Source: Rhizorhapis sp036570425
GTDB lineage: Bacteria > Pseudomonadota > Alphaproteobacteria > Sphingomonadales > Sphingomonadaceae
NCBI GenBank assembly: GCA_036570425.1
Contig: DATCYF010000023.1
Span: 310,001-374,000 of the forward strand
Direction: 5' to 3'
DNA length: 64,000 nt
Within the stretch, counting starts at the first letter, position 1. Each line of letters begins with the position of its first letter. Positions 49,756 to 58,421 of the stretch are shown piece after piece. The notes beneath the pieces were generated by a model. That model was not told the DNA's origin and made no database searches. It saw only the letters and a list, made by a program, of their open reading frames with translations. A program made the translations under genes and the position numbers.

Positions 49756-51381
49756 ATGGGGGACGACCGCTGGAAATATGATGTGCCCGAAGAGGGGCGC
49801 GATGAGCCCGTCACGAGGAGGCCTGTGCCGCAATCCCGCCAGAGCGCCTCGGAAAGATTGGTCCGTTTGGCGAAGCCTCTGCTGGCGCGCACGGGTGCTT
49901 TTGCCCGGACCTTGCCTGGGCACGCGCATGATCTTGTCGAGCGGATCGATATGCCGCGGCGGATTGCGGACACCCGCCAATGGATAGAGGCGCAGCATTT
50001 TCCGGACAAAGCTGCGCGGCTGCGTTCCAATCTCCAGAAGGCGGGGCGCGGAGCCGCCGATGTATCACGGCGTAGCCTGACCGCGACGCAGGCAAAGGCC
50101 GGGCCGATCCTCACGGCGGCGGGGGAGAAAATGGTATCCGGTGCGCAGGCCGTGTCCGGGCGCGCCACTGCGCTGAGTGAAACGCTGGCCGCCCGGCGCG
50201 CCGATGTGGCAGCGCGAAAGGCTACGCGATCGGCACGAGAAGCGACGGAAGCCGCTGATGCTCAGCCAAAGCCTGTGCCCTCGGAATTGATACGCCTCCT
50301 GAAAGAACAGGGCGTGACAGTGGAAGGCGACGTGCGGCAAGCACTGCCCGGTCCCGTTCGTCTGGATCGCGGCGCTGTACAGGGCGCGCTGCCACTTTTT
50401 ACGGAAGAGCCACCCCCAGCAGAGATTGAAAACGCCGCGGCGCCTTCCGCTCCGTCTTCTCCCCCTGCGCCTGAAGCGATCCCGCCATCAGACGTGCAGC
50501 CGGCGCAACGAACCGATCCGCCTCAACCTCCGTCGGTCGGACCTCGGACATCGAGCAAGAAAGTCGAGAAGACATTTTGGCGAGGTCTTTTTACCCGAAC
50601 GGACGATCCATCCTTTTTGCAGAACAGGAAATTTCAGATGACCATAGGCGCGACCGCCTTCATTGCTGCCGCAGCCGCTGCCGGGCTCATGATTCAGGGC
50701 GGCCCGTCATCCTCGGTCGCTTCCGAAGGGACTTCGGTGTCCGGCAATATGAATCGCGCTCAAATTGAAACCATTGTTCATGACTATATCCTGGCGCATC
50801 CCGAAATCATTCCGCAAGCCATCGAACGGCTGCAGGCCAAGCGCACGGCCTCTCTGGTGGATCGCCATCGCACTGAACTCGAAACCCCCTTCGCGGGGGG
50901 CTGGGAAGGGGCAAAGGACGGCGATGTCGTTCTGGTCGAATTCTTCGACTATGCCTGCGGCTATTGCAAAGCCAGCCTGCCCGACATTGACCGCCTGCTG
51001 TCGGAGGACAAAGGGCTGAAGGTGGTTTATCGCGAACTTCCCATATTGAGCGATGAAAGCGGGCAGGCGGCGAAGGCCAGTCTGTATGCAGCCAAGCAGG
51101 GCAAATATGGCCGCTTCCACCGTGCGCTTTATGGCGCTGAGCAATTGTCGAAAGAGAGCATCGAAGCCGCCGCGAAGCAGGCAGGGCTTGATCCTGCAAC
51201 TGTCAAAGCAGCACAAAGCGCAAGCGACATCAATGCTGAAATCGATAACAACGTCCGTCTTGCCCAGGCTTTGCAGGCGACGGGCACACCCACTTGGGTC
51301 GTTGGCGATCAAGTGTTGTCAGGCGCGGTCGGCTATGACGCCTTGAAAGCCGCAATTGAGAAAGCTCGGGCAGGGCGGTAA
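49756..51381 (+). CDS. DsbA-like thiol oxidoreductase with an unusual 294-residue N-terminal extension
   Basis: The C-terminal 230 residues are a DsbA/Com1-type thioredoxin domain: VLVEFFDYACGYCKASLPDI with active-site Cys401 and Cys404, then LQATGTPTWVVGDQVLSG with the cis-Pro. A membrane anchor lies at about 295-312 (MTIGATAFIAAAAAAGLMI). Before it is a 294-residue Arg/Ala- and Pro-rich segment with no signal peptide, so this part would be cytoplasmic. An internal ATG at 50638 (Met295) has AGGAA seven bases upstream and would give a normal 247-residue anchored DsbA. The long start ATG 49756 has AAGG close by. TTG 49753 is also possible. Confidence 0.87.
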   Translation: MGDDRWKYDVPEEGRDEPVTRRPVPQSRQSASERLVRLAKPLLARTGAFARTLPGHAHDLVERIDMPRRIADTRQWIEAQHFPDKAARLRSNLQKAGRGAADVSRRSLTATQAKAGPILTAAGEKMVSGAQAVSGRATALSETLAARRADVAARKATRSAREATEAADAQPKPVPSELIRLLKEQGVTVEGDVRQALPGPVRLDRGAVQGALPLFTEEPPPAEIENAAAPSAPSSPPAPEAIPPSDVQPAQRTDPPQPPSVGPRTSSKKVEKTFWRGLFTRTDDPSFLQNRKFQMTIGATAFIAAAAAAGLMIQGGPSSSVASEGTSVSGNMNRAQIETIVHDYILAHPEIIPQAIERLQAKRTASLVDRHRTELETPFAGGWEGAKDGDVVLVEFFDYACGYCKASLPDIDRLLSEDKGLKVVYRELPILSDESGQAAKASLYAAKQGKYGRFHRALYGAEQLSKESIEAAAKQAGLDPATVKAAQSASDINAEIDNNVRLAQALQATGTPTWVVGDQVLSGAVGYDALKAAIEKARAGR

Positions 51382-51402
51382 GAGCTGAGCCGGGAGTTCT
51401 GT

Positions 51403-51428
51403 GAGGGCAGGCTGTGCTTCCTGCCCTC
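51403..51428. terminator. Perfect hairpin between convergent dsbA-like gene and gpmA
   Basis: GAGGGCAGG (51403-51411) pairs perfectly with CCTGCCCTC (51420-51428) around an eight-base loop. It lies 22 bases after the DsbA stop and 31 bases beyond the gpmA stop on the other strand. There is no T-run, so it may work in both directions as a weak or Rho-assisted end. Confidence 0.5.
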
Positions 51429-51458
51429 GGCAATGAGCCGGACATCAACGCCTCGGCA

Positions 51459-52145
51459 TTAACGCTCAGACAGATAATAGCGTTCGATTTCCCGCAGATC
51501 ATCGTTCAGTTCATAAACGATGGGCTGCCCGGTGGGGATTTCGAGTCCCGTAATCTCGGCGTCCGAAATGCCGGACAAGTGCTTTACCAGCGCGCGGAGA
51601 GAGTTGCCGTGCGCAGAGATGAGAACTCGCTTACCCGCTCTCAACTCCGGCGCAATGCGGCTTTCCCAATAAGGCAGAACGCGCGCGATAGTGTCTTTCA
51701 GGCTTTCGGTGTTCGGGATGGCCACGCCAGCATAGCGGCGGTCCCTGGAAAGATCGAAAGGGCTGTCTGCTTCCAGCGGCGGCGGCGGCACGTCAAAGCT
51801 GCGCCGCCAGATGTGGACCTGTTCATCTCCATGCTTGGCCGCTGTCTCGGCCTTGTTGAGGCCCGTCAGCCCGCCATAATGGCGCTCGTTAAGATGCCAG
51901 TCCTTTTCAATCGGCAACCAGAGCCGCCCCATTTCCTCCAGCGCCAGATTCAGCGTCTTGATCGCGCGGGTCTGTACCGAGGTGAAGCAGCAGTCGAAGT
52001 CGAGACCCCTTTCAGCCATCAATTTTCCTGCCGCGCGGGCTTCTTCCGCGCCCTTTTCCGTCACATCGACATCCCACCAGCCAGTGAAACGGTTTTCCAA
52101 ATTCCAGGCGGATTGGCCATGGCGGATAAGGACGAGTGTCGGCAT
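51459..52145 (-). CDS. gpmA: 2,3-bisphosphoglycerate-dependent phosphoglycerate mutase
   Basis: GpmA interconverts 3- and 2-phosphoglycerate in glycolysis. The 228-residue protein begins MPTLVLIRHGQSAWNLENRF, with the phospho-accepting His9 in the RHG motif. Family blocks include FTGWWDVDVTEKGAEEARAA, LNERHYGGLTGLNKAETAAK, the substrate region RRSFDVPPPPL and VLISAHGNSLRALVKHLSGI with the second catalytic His. It converges on the DsbA-like gene. Confidence 0.97.
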   Translation of the reverse strand: MPTLVLIRHGQSAWNLENRFTGWWDVDVTEKGAEEARAAGKLMAERGLDFDCCFTSVQTRAIKTLNLALEEMGRLWLPIEKDWHLNERHYGGLTGLNKAETAAKHGDEQVHIWRRSFDVPPPPLEADSPFDLSRDRRYAGVAIPNTESLKDTIARVLPYWESRIAPELRAGKRVLISAHGNSLRALVKHLSGISDAEITGLEIPTGQPIVYELNDDLREIERYYLSER

Positions 52146-52254
52146 GTCTATACTCCTGTCTGACGCGGCTTCTCCTTAGCGGTAAAATCCGGAGTTGCAA
52201 CTTGCGGCAGGCGAGCCAGCCATGCCAAGAAGATTTGTAGCAGAGGAGGCGCAT

Positions 52255-53001
52255 ATGAGCATTGAACGGCGCACGAAAGTTTATGGGGGGTCAGACGGCA
52301 CCTTTGAGGGCGTGGTGGCGCTGGACGTAGCGGCGAAGCAACCGCGCGCGGGAATTTTGGTTATTCCTAATGTGCTGGGGCAAAAGGAATCGGATAATAT
52401 TCGCGCAGAGCGGCTGGCGGCGATGGGCTATGTCGGTTTCGTTGCCGATCTTTATGGTCAGGGCAAACGCACCACGCGTGAATCGCCCGATCCGGCTCTG
52501 TATATGAATGCGCTGAACGCCGACCGTGCATTGCTGCGTGATCGCCTGCATGGCGCGCTGGCGGAGTTGAAAGCACTGCCTGAAGTCGATGCGGAGCGGA
52601 CGGCCGCAATTGGTTTCTGCTTCGGCGGCAAATGCGTTCTCGATCTCGCCCGCACGGGTGCGGATCTGCGGGGCGTCGTAAGTTTTCATGGCGTCTATGA
52701 TGCACCACCTTTCCCCAATGTTGCGCCCATCAAGCCGAAGATATTGGTCTGTCATGGCTGGGAAGATCCGATCGCTCCGCCCGAAGCGATGGTCGGCCTG
52801 GCGAAGGAACTGACCGAGTCAGGCGCGGATTGGCAGATCCATGCTTATGGCCACACGGGGCATGCTTTTACTGACGAAAGCCTGAACATGCCCCAGCAAG
52901 GATTTGCCCATCAACCCGATGCCGACCGGCGAAGCTGGCAGGCCATGACGAATTTCCTCGACGAAATTTTCGGCCAAAAACGGGCGTCCCAGAAAGCATA
53001 A
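52255..53001 (+). CDS. Dienelactone hydrolase family protein
   Basis: ATG 52255 has AGAGGAGG five bases upstream and is preferred over an upstream in-frame ATG at 52195. The 248-residue alpha/beta hydrolase has the nucleophile elbow GFCFGGKCVL with Cys122 in place of Ser, as in dienelactone hydrolases. The Asp is likely in HGWEDPIAPPEAM and the His in YGHTGHAFTDE. The true substrate cannot be told; no chlorocatechol genes are nearby. It is convergent with the methyltransferase gene. Confidence 0.9.
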   Translation: MSIERRTKVYGGSDGTFEGVVALDVAAKQPRAGILVIPNVLGQKESDNIRAERLAAMGYVGFVADLYGQGKRTTRESPDPALYMNALNADRALLRDRLHGALAELKALPEVDAERTAAIGFCFGGKCVLDLARTGADLRGVVSFHGVYDAPPFPNVAPIKPKILVCHGWEDPIAPPEAMVGLAKELTESGADWQIHAYGHTGHAFTDESLNMPQQGFAHQPDADRRSWQAMTNFLDEIFGQKRASQKA

Positions 53002-53015
53002 CCGGAGCGAAAAAT

Positions 53016-53801
53016 TTAGCGCTTTCGCGCTTCAATCCAGATGGTGTCGAGCATGAAGCTGCCGTCGGCTTCTATGGCAAAATGACGACGGGCCTCTTCG
53101 GGCAGCCGCTCCTGAAGATAATGGATTGCGTCGGCAATGGCGGCGGGCGTGCGCATGCGGCCAATCCAGCTTGGGAAGTCCATCCGTAGTTGATGCGTGC
53201 TGACGGACAGTGGAACGAAACCGGCACTTTCAAGCGCGCTCAACCATTCGGCAGCGGCGTAATCGCGCACATGGCTGGGATCGCGGAGCAATTCGATGGC
53301 TTGCAAGTGGGTGTCCAGTAGCGGCAGACCCGGTGAACGACCATCGACGAACAGCGCTTGTCCCCCCGCTTTCAGTACCCGCGCAGCTTCTCTCAGGCCA
53401 CCTGTCAAGTCGCCCCAGTGATGAGCGGAAAAGCGGCTGACCACCGCATCGAAATGGCCACTATCGAAGGGCAGGCTTTCGGCTGCGGCTTTGACCGTCG
53501 CGATATTGCCGATATCTCGTTGGGCGGCTTCCCTGACAACGGCAGCGATCATCTCGCTCGACAGGTCGCTGGCAATGACCTCCGCGGCATGAGGTGCCAT
53601 CCGATAGGCGACGTGACCGCCGCCGCAGCCAATATCCAGCAACCGCTTGGGCGTTCTGCCTCGGATTTGCTGTTCCATCCAGTCCAGATCCGGGCCGGAG
53701 GCGTGGACGGCGCTTTGCACATAGGCATCGGCCCGTTGGCCAAATTGCCGCGCGACGTGCGCCTGCTGACTCGTTTGCTCCACCTGCTTGCCGGAAGTCA
53801 T
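53016..53801 (-). CDS. Class I SAM-dependent methyltransferase (UbiE-like)
   Basis: The 261-residue protein has SAM motif I LLDIGCGGGHVAYRMAPHAA, motif II ASDLSSEMIAAVVREA, and FDAVVSRFSAHHWGDLTGGL followed by EAARVLKAGGQALFVDGRSP. This is the Methyltransf_11 pattern. The substrate is unknown. It is divergent from an XRE regulator gene with a 90-base gap that holds a small dyad, so the regulator may control it. Confidence 0.88.
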   Translation of the reverse strand: MTSGKQVEQTSQQAHVARQFGQRADAYVQSAVHASGPDLDWMEQQIRGRTPKRLLDIGCGGGHVAYRMAPHAAEVIASDLSSEMIAAVVREAAQRDIGNIATVKAAAESLPFDSGHFDAVVSRFSAHHWGDLTGGLREAARVLKAGGQALFVDGRSPGLPLLDTHLQAIELLRDPSHVRDYAAAEWLSALESAGFVPLSVSTHQLRMDFPSWIGRMRTPAAIADAIHYLQERLPEEARRHFAIEADGSFMLDTIWIEARKR

Positions 53802-53857
53802 GATCTACACCTTTTCAATTCAACGGCTTTCCTATTATGGCCAAGATTAGCATGGTA

Positions 53858-53871
53858 AAATTGGTCAATTT
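53858..53871. promoter_or_regulatory. Candidate operator between methyltransferase and XRE regulator genes
   Basis: AAATTG-GT-CAATTT is a perfect 6+6 dyad in an AT-rich 90-base divergent gap, 21 bases before the regulator start. Its place suits a site used by the adjacent XRE protein for autoregulation and control of the divergent gene. Confidence 0.4.
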
Positions 53872-53891
53872 ATACTGGTATAGCGAACGTC

Positions 53892-54671
53892 ATGATATCG
53901 GATGCCGCTGAACGATCACGCGCTTTGGGCGAGTTCCTCCGCGCCCAGAGAGAACGCATCGCAGTGGCTTTGGAAACGGGCCAGCATCAGCGCAGGCGGC
54001 GCACGTCCGGTCTGCGCAGGGAGGAGGTAGCGGCAAGTGCAGGTATCAGCCCGATCTGGTGCATGCGTATCGAACAGGGCCGCGCCGCGTCGGTATCCAG
54101 CCATGCCTTGGCCCGCATCGCCGAAGCGTTGCATCTCGCCCCAGCCGAGCGAGCCCATATGTTTGCGCTTGCGGGGCGGCAGGACCCTGCATTTGAAAGC
54201 GGCAGTGCCTCGCTCATCCCCGCTTCTCTCCGGCAATGCGTCGATCAATTCGCAGGTCCCGCCTATTTGATGGATGGTCACTGGGATGTGATCGCCGCCA
54301 ACGCCGTTGCCGTTTCCCTGTTCGGCAACTGGATGGCAGAGGCAGGCAATATGCTCCGTTTCGTGTTTCTGGATGAGGCGGCCAAAAGGCTGATCGACAA
54401 TTGGCCGGATCGTGCCAAGCGATTGCTTGCGGAATTCAGGCTTGATTACGGGCGCCGCTTTCAGGACTCAACCATGACGGCGCTCGTCAGGGAATTACAG
54501 GGGAGCAGTCAGGAATTCAGCCTCTGGTGGGGCGAGCATCAGGTGCTGGAACGGGAAGGGGGGTTTCGCAGGTTCGATCATCAAAGGGAGGGGTCCCTGA
54601 CTTTTGAGCAGTTGACGCTCGTTCCCACCACCGATCCTTCATTGAAGCTGGTCTTGCTGTTTCCTCGCTAA
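53892..54671 (+). CDS. XRE-family regulator with MmyB-like ligand-binding domain
   Basis: The 259-residue protein has a helix-turn-helix domain at about residues 10-85 (LGEFLRAQRERI, RRTSGLRREEVAASAGISPI, RIEQGRAASVSSHALARIAE), then a PAS-like MmyB domain (YLMDGHWDVIAANAVAVSLF, FRLDYGRRFQDSTMTALVRE, FSLWWGEHQVLEREGGFRRF). The RTPGLRREEVA-type sequence is typical of this family, which often regulates a neighbouring divergent gene. Here that gene is a methyltransferase. The ligand may be a fatty acid in some relatives. Confidence 0.92.
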   Translation: MISDAAERSRALGEFLRAQRERIAVALETGQHQRRRRTSGLRREEVAASAGISPIWCMRIEQGRAASVSSHALARIAEALHLAPAERAHMFALAGRQDPAFESGSASLIPASLRQCVDQFAGPAYLMDGHWDVIAANAVAVSLFGNWMAEAGNMLRFVFLDEAAKRLIDNWPDRAKRLLAEFRLDYGRRFQDSTMTALVRELQGSSQEFSLWWGEHQVLEREGGFRRFDHQREGSLTFEQLTLVPTTDPSLKLVLLFPR

Positions 54672-54684
54672 CGGGACAGCGCGC

Positions 54685-55803
54685 CTACAGATCATCAATG
54701 ATTTCCGCCAGTGCCGCCAGGCAATCACGCGCCAGTTGCATGGAGCGGGCCGGCGACCAGCCGAAATCGGGGTCAGGCAAGTCGTCATTGTCCTTGAAGG
54801 GCATTTCCAACGTCATGGATACCGCCCCATAACGCTGTGCAAGCTGGGCTGTGGACATGGAGAGATTCGCGCGGCCCGGCGGAGCAGCGGGATAGCCAAT
54901 GGCGGTCTGAAAATCCGGCGTCCGCCCGGCGAGCGTTTCGCGATAGCGGCGGTAAAGTGCCAGCCGGTCTTCCTTCAGCGCTGGTATCCCCTCAAACCCA
55001 GCGATAAACACGGCGGGAATCGCTTCGTCACCGTGGACGTCCATGGCGAAGTCCACTCCGGTTTCATCCATCGCATTGCGAACGAGCAAAACTTCCGGAC
55101 TGCGTTCCAGGCTGGGTTCGTGCCATTCGCGGTTAAGATTGACGCCGATGGCGTTTGTACGCAGATGGCCACGTCGGCTGCCGTCCGGATTCATGTTGGG
55201 GACGATGTGAAAAGTTGCCTTTTTCCGCAACAGCCGGGCGACTGAATCCTCCATATCAGTGAGACGCTCTATGGCGCCTTCCATCCACCATTCCGCCATG
55301 GTCTCACCGGGATGCTGACGTGCGTATAGCCAGACCTGTTTAGGCCCCTCACCCAATGTCAACATATCCAGCGGCTGACTGTCGAGGGTAAGCCCGAGCT
55401 CCCGCTGCGCAACGCCGGGCTGGTTCGCGGCATAGGCAATAAGATCGTGATGCCGCTCCATCGAATAGGGCGCGAAATAGGCGACCCACATAGTGTTGCT
55501 GTCGGGGGTCACGCGAATCGTCAGCACGCCGTTTTCATAGCGGGTGTCCGCCATCAGCCAGTTTTCACGATCCTCACTGATGCGCGCTTTGTAGCTGGGC
55601 CACCCATCGGGATAAGCTGCGCCGCCGCAATTCAGGATGCGGAGTTCCACTTCTTCCCCGGCCGCACCCGCCAGCCGGAAATAAAACCATTGATGAAAGT
55701 CGCTGTTCTGGTCCTTTACGATCTCCAGATCGGCGCGGTGGCCAGAAATATCGAGGACGCGGATATTGCCGCCATCGAAGGCGCTGGTGATCGAGAGAGT
55801 CAT
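54685..55803 (-). CDS. M14-family zinc carboxypeptidase (cytosolic carboxypeptidase-like)
   Basis: The 372-residue protein has an N-terminal beta domain (about 1-125, FHQWFYFRLAGAAGEEVELR, WVAYFAPYSMERHHDLIAYA) and a zinc carboxypeptidase domain: VWLYARQHPGETMAEWWMEG carries the HxxE zinc ligands, VNLNREW is the substrate site, and DFAMDVHGDEAIPAVFIAGF holds the third ligand His. This layout matches the AGBL/CCP-like bacterial subgroup. There is no signal peptide. Its start overlaps the upstream lipoprotein gene by four bases. The natural substrate is unknown. Confidence 0.92.
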   Translation of the reverse strand: MTLSITSAFDGGNIRVLDISGHRADLEIVKDQNSDFHQWFYFRLAGAAGEEVELRILNCGGAAYPDGWPSYKARISEDRENWLMADTRYENGVLTIRVTPDSNTMWVAYFAPYSMERHHDLIAYAANQPGVAQRELGLTLDSQPLDMLTLGEGPKQVWLYARQHPGETMAEWWMEGAIERLTDMEDSVARLLRKKATFHIVPNMNPDGSRRGHLRTNAIGVNLNREWHEPSLERSPEVLLVRNAMDETGVDFAMDVHGDEAIPAVFIAGFEGIPALKEDRLALYRRYRETLAGRTPDFQTAIGYPAAPPGRANLSMSTAQLAQRYGAVSMTLEMPFKDNDDLPDPDFGWSPARSMQLARDCLAALAEIIDDL

Positions 55804-56390
55804 TTGACTGTGATAGTCCGTCCCGACACCCCGGGAAAGTCCTTGAACAAAGCTCCGGCGAGTTTGGCAGCTGCCATGCCAGGCTGTGCGGCAGGCGCAT
55901 TTTCCTTCGCTTCAGTGATCGCCCGGCCTTCCCAAATGACAGTGGCGTCGGCGCGCCGCTTGATCTGGACATTAAGCTCGGTGATCACAATGGCTTTGGG
56001 CTTGCCCGACAGATTAATGCCGATGCCCAGGCCCAATCCGCTGCCATAGCTGCCAGTGCTGCCGCCCACGCCAACGCTGACGGGTGAGCCGCCATCCCTC
56101 AGAGGGTTGCGCACCGCGCGGCGGTAATTGACGCTGGCGACATATTGGGTGTTTGTCCCGCTCTGCTCCGTAAAGCCAATCCGTTGCAGTTCACGTCCGA
56201 CAGCCGCGGCATAGCTGCGGAATTCCAGGCTTGTGTCGTCATCAAAGGACAGGGGCTCCACCGCAATCGTGCCCCGGCCGGTCTGGTCTCCAATGTGGAA
56301 ACGCGTGACTTCCACTGGCGGAATTGCGGTCTGGCAAGCAGCGAGGGAGAGCGACGCCGCCAAGATACAGGCCCATTTTTCGGCACGCAT
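55800..56390 (-). CDS. DUF4136-type lipoprotein
   Basis: Start 56390 follows AAGGAG with nine bases of spacing and gives a lipoprotein signal MRAEKWACILAASLSLAAC with lipid Cys19; an upstream frame to 56468 is less likely. The 196-residue protein has FHIGDQTGRGTIAVEPLSFD, SLEFRSYAAAVGRELQRIGF, a Gly/Ser-rich loop (VSVGVGGSTGSYGSGLGLGI) and IKRRADATVIWEGRAITEAK, which fits DUF4136. The stop overlaps the carboxypeptidase start, so the two are co-translated. Function unknown. Confidence 0.82.
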   Translation of the reverse strand: MRAEKWACILAASLSLAACQTAIPPVEVTRFHIGDQTGRGTIAVEPLSFDDDTSLEFRSYAAAVGRELQRIGFTEQSGTNTQYVASVNYRRAVRNPLRDGGSPVSVGVGGSTGSYGSGLGLGIGINLSGKPKAIVITELNVQIKRRADATVIWEGRAITEAKENAPAAQPGMAAAKLAGALFKDFPGVSGRTITVK

Positions 56391-56543
56391 TACTGAATTC
56401 TCCTTTGTTCGGCTCACCTGTTGCCGATCATCATTAGCAAAAACGCATAACACATCGCTTTGCTGCATATAGCATGAACAAGCGGTTTCCCTTGCGCGGA
56501 AGCCTCGTTATGTGTGCTGTGGCGAGACAGGCAAGGATAGGAC

Positions 56544-57551
56544 ATGGCGGAAAAACCGGTGATATTGGTAACGGGCGGCGCGGGATATATTGGCAGCCAT
56601 GCCGTGTTGGCGTTGCGCGATGCCGGCTATGGCGTTGCCGTCATCGACAATCTCACCACTGGCTTTCGTTGGGCCGTCCCGCAGGACGTCGCTTTTGTGG
56701 AGGGCGACATTGAGGATCAGGCACTCGTCGAGAAACTGATTGCTGATCAGGATATCAAGGCGATCATGCATTTCGCCGGCTCCATCATCGTCCCCGAATC
56801 GGTCGAAAACCCGCTCAAATATTATCACAACAACAGCGCCAAGAGCCGTTCTCTTATTGAAAGCGCGGTGCGGACGGGCGTGAAGCACTTCATCTTTTCC
56901 TCGACCGCCGCAACCTACGGCGTGCCGGAGGAAAGCCCGGTAAAGGAAAGCACGCCGAAGCGGCCGATCAATCCTTACGGCATGTCGAAGCTGATGACCG
57001 AGATCATGCTGGAGGATGTGTCAAGGGCGCATGATTTCAACTTCTGCGCCCTGCGCTATTTCAATGTGGCGGGCGCTGATCCGCAAGGTCGCACCGGACA
57101 ATCGACAGCGGGGGCAACCCACCTCATCAAGGTGGCGGTAGAAACAGCGCTGGGCAAACGCAGCCATGTCAGCGTCTTTGGTACTGACTATGCCACGCCG
57201 GATGGGACCGGGGTTCGCGATTATATCCATGTGTCGGATCTGGCGCGTGCCCATGTGCTGGCACTGGAGGCGCTGATGGCGGGACCGGAGCGGAACCATA
57301 TCCTCAATTGCGGCTATGGGCGCGGCTTTTCCGTGCTGGAAGTGCTGGATGCGGTCGACCGCGTCACCAATATGAAGATCGAACGCCGCATGGAAAGTCG
57401 TCGCGCCGGCGACCCTGATTCGCTTATTTCCGATAATCGGGCGATCATGGAGCGTTTTCCATGGAAGCCTCAATACGCGGATCTGGACCAGATCGTAACG
57501 CATGCGCTCGCCTGGGAACGCAAATTGAGTGAAATAAGAGCGAGCGCTTGA
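56544..57551 (+). CDS. galE: UDP-glucose 4-epimerase
   Basis: GalE interconverts UDP-glucose and UDP-galactose for sugar use and surface polysaccharides. The 335-residue protein has the NAD-binding GGAGYIGSH motif at the N-terminus (PVILVTGGAGYIGSHAVLAL), IDNLTTGFRWAVP, and the catalytic Tyr145 and Lys149 in NPYGMSKLMTEIML. Other blocks are RYFNVAGADPQGRTGQST and DGTGVRDYIHVSDLARAHVL. No exopolysaccharide cluster is adjacent. It is followed by rpmJ after 73 bases. Confidence 0.97.
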   Translation: MAEKPVILVTGGAGYIGSHAVLALRDAGYGVAVIDNLTTGFRWAVPQDVAFVEGDIEDQALVEKLIADQDIKAIMHFAGSIIVPESVENPLKYYHNNSAKSRSLIESAVRTGVKHFIFSSTAATYGVPEESPVKESTPKRPINPYGMSKLMTEIMLEDVSRAHDFNFCALRYFNVAGADPQGRTGQSTAGATHLIKVAVETALGKRSHVSVFGTDYATPDGTGVRDYIHVSDLARAHVLALEALMAGPERNHILNCGYGRGFSVLEVLDAVDRVTNMKIERRMESRRAGDPDSLISDNRAIMERFPWKPQYADLDQIVTHALAWERKLSEIRASA

Positions 57552-57624
57552 CTTTGGTGGTCCTTCCCCATAGTTGGCGGCCTTCAATTTTCTGACAAAC
57601 CAAAGCTATTGGAAGCGTTTCGAC

Positions 57625-57750
57625 ATGAAGATCCGCAATTCTCTGAAGTCGCTCAAGGACCGTCATCGGGACAACCGCGTGATCCGTCGCCGCGGCCGCA
57701 CTTATGTAATCAACAAGACCAACCGCCGGTTCAAGGCCCGCCAGGGCTGA
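57625..57750 (+). CDS. rpmJ: 50S ribosomal protein L36, cysteine-free form
   Basis: A 41-residue frame starts at ATG 57625 (GGAAG about eleven bases upstream) and reads MKIRNSLKSLKDRHRDNRVI, then RRRGRTYVINKTNRR and ends FKARQG. This is the 41-residue L36 variant that lacks the zinc-binding Cys residues of the 37-38-residue form; it is the usual form in alphaproteobacteria. The gene lies in a different frame from, and just before, the HAD hydrolase gene, so it is easily missed. It binds 23S rRNA in the large subunit. Confidence 0.96.
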   Translation: MKIRNSLKSLKDRHRDNRVIRRRGRTYVINKTNRRFKARQG

Positions 57751-57758
57751 ACCACGCG

Positions 57759-58373
57759 GTGAGCATATCCGCCGTCATATTCGACGTCGGCAATGTTCTC
57801 TACGATTGGGACCCACGGTTCCTTTACGAGCGCCTGATCGATGACGAGCAGGCGCTCGACACATTTCTGCGCGATGTGGTGACGCCGGAATGGCATTTTC
57901 AGCACGACGCGGGCCGCCCCTTCGCGGAAACCAGCGCCGAACTTGCTGCACGTTATCCGCAGCACGCCGATCTGATCGGGTTATGGGGCCCGCGCTTCAA
58001 CGACAGCATCAGGGGCCGGATCGAAGGAATGGCGGAGCTTGTCGCTGAACTGGATGAGGCCGGCGTTCCTCTTTTCGCTATCACCAATTTCAGCCATGAG
58101 TTCTGGCCTGCCTTTCTGAAGGCGGAAGGCGAAATGTTCGCACATTTCCGTGATGTGCTGGTGTCGGGTGAAGTGCGCCTCACCAAGCCCGATCCCGCAA
58201 TCTATCGGCTGGCGCTGGAGCGCTTCGATCTCAGGGCTGAAACGGCGCTTTTCGTGGACGACCGGCAGGACAATGTCGATAGCGCCACGACGTTGGGAAT
58301 GAGGGCCCATCTTTTCCGGGATGCTGCGTCGTTGCGCGCTGGACTGAGGGCGGTGGGATTGCTAGCCAGGTGA
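57759..58373 (+). CDS. HAD-superfamily hydrolase (haloacid dehalogenase-like)
   Basis: GTG 57759, eight bases after the rpmJ stop, gives 204 residues beginning VSISAVIFDVGNVLYDWDPR; the frame is open further upstream through rpmJ, but that part is a different frame of the ribosomal gene. HAD motif I is FDVGNVLYDWD, with the second Asp replaced by Gly-Asn-Val-Leu-Tyr as in some FMP/YihX-like enzymes. Motif II is ITNFSH, motif III Lys is in LTKPDPAIYRLALERF, and motif IV is FVDDRQDNVDSA. It resembles the YihX/alpha-D-glucose-1-phosphatase group. Substrate unknown. Confidence 0.88.
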   Translation: MSISAVIFDVGNVLYDWDPRFLYERLIDDEQALDTFLRDVVTPEWHFQHDAGRPFAETSAELAARYPQHADLIGLWGPRFNDSIRGRIEGMAELVAELDEAGVPLFAITNFSHEFWPAFLKAEGEMFAHFRDVLVSGEVRLTKPDPAIYRLALERFDLRAETALFVDDRQDNVDSATTLGMRAHLFRDAASLRAGLRAVGLLAR

Positions 58374-58421
58374 TATGCCGCACAGCATGAACAATTCTAC
58401 CGTTCAGGTCGTTACGCTGGC

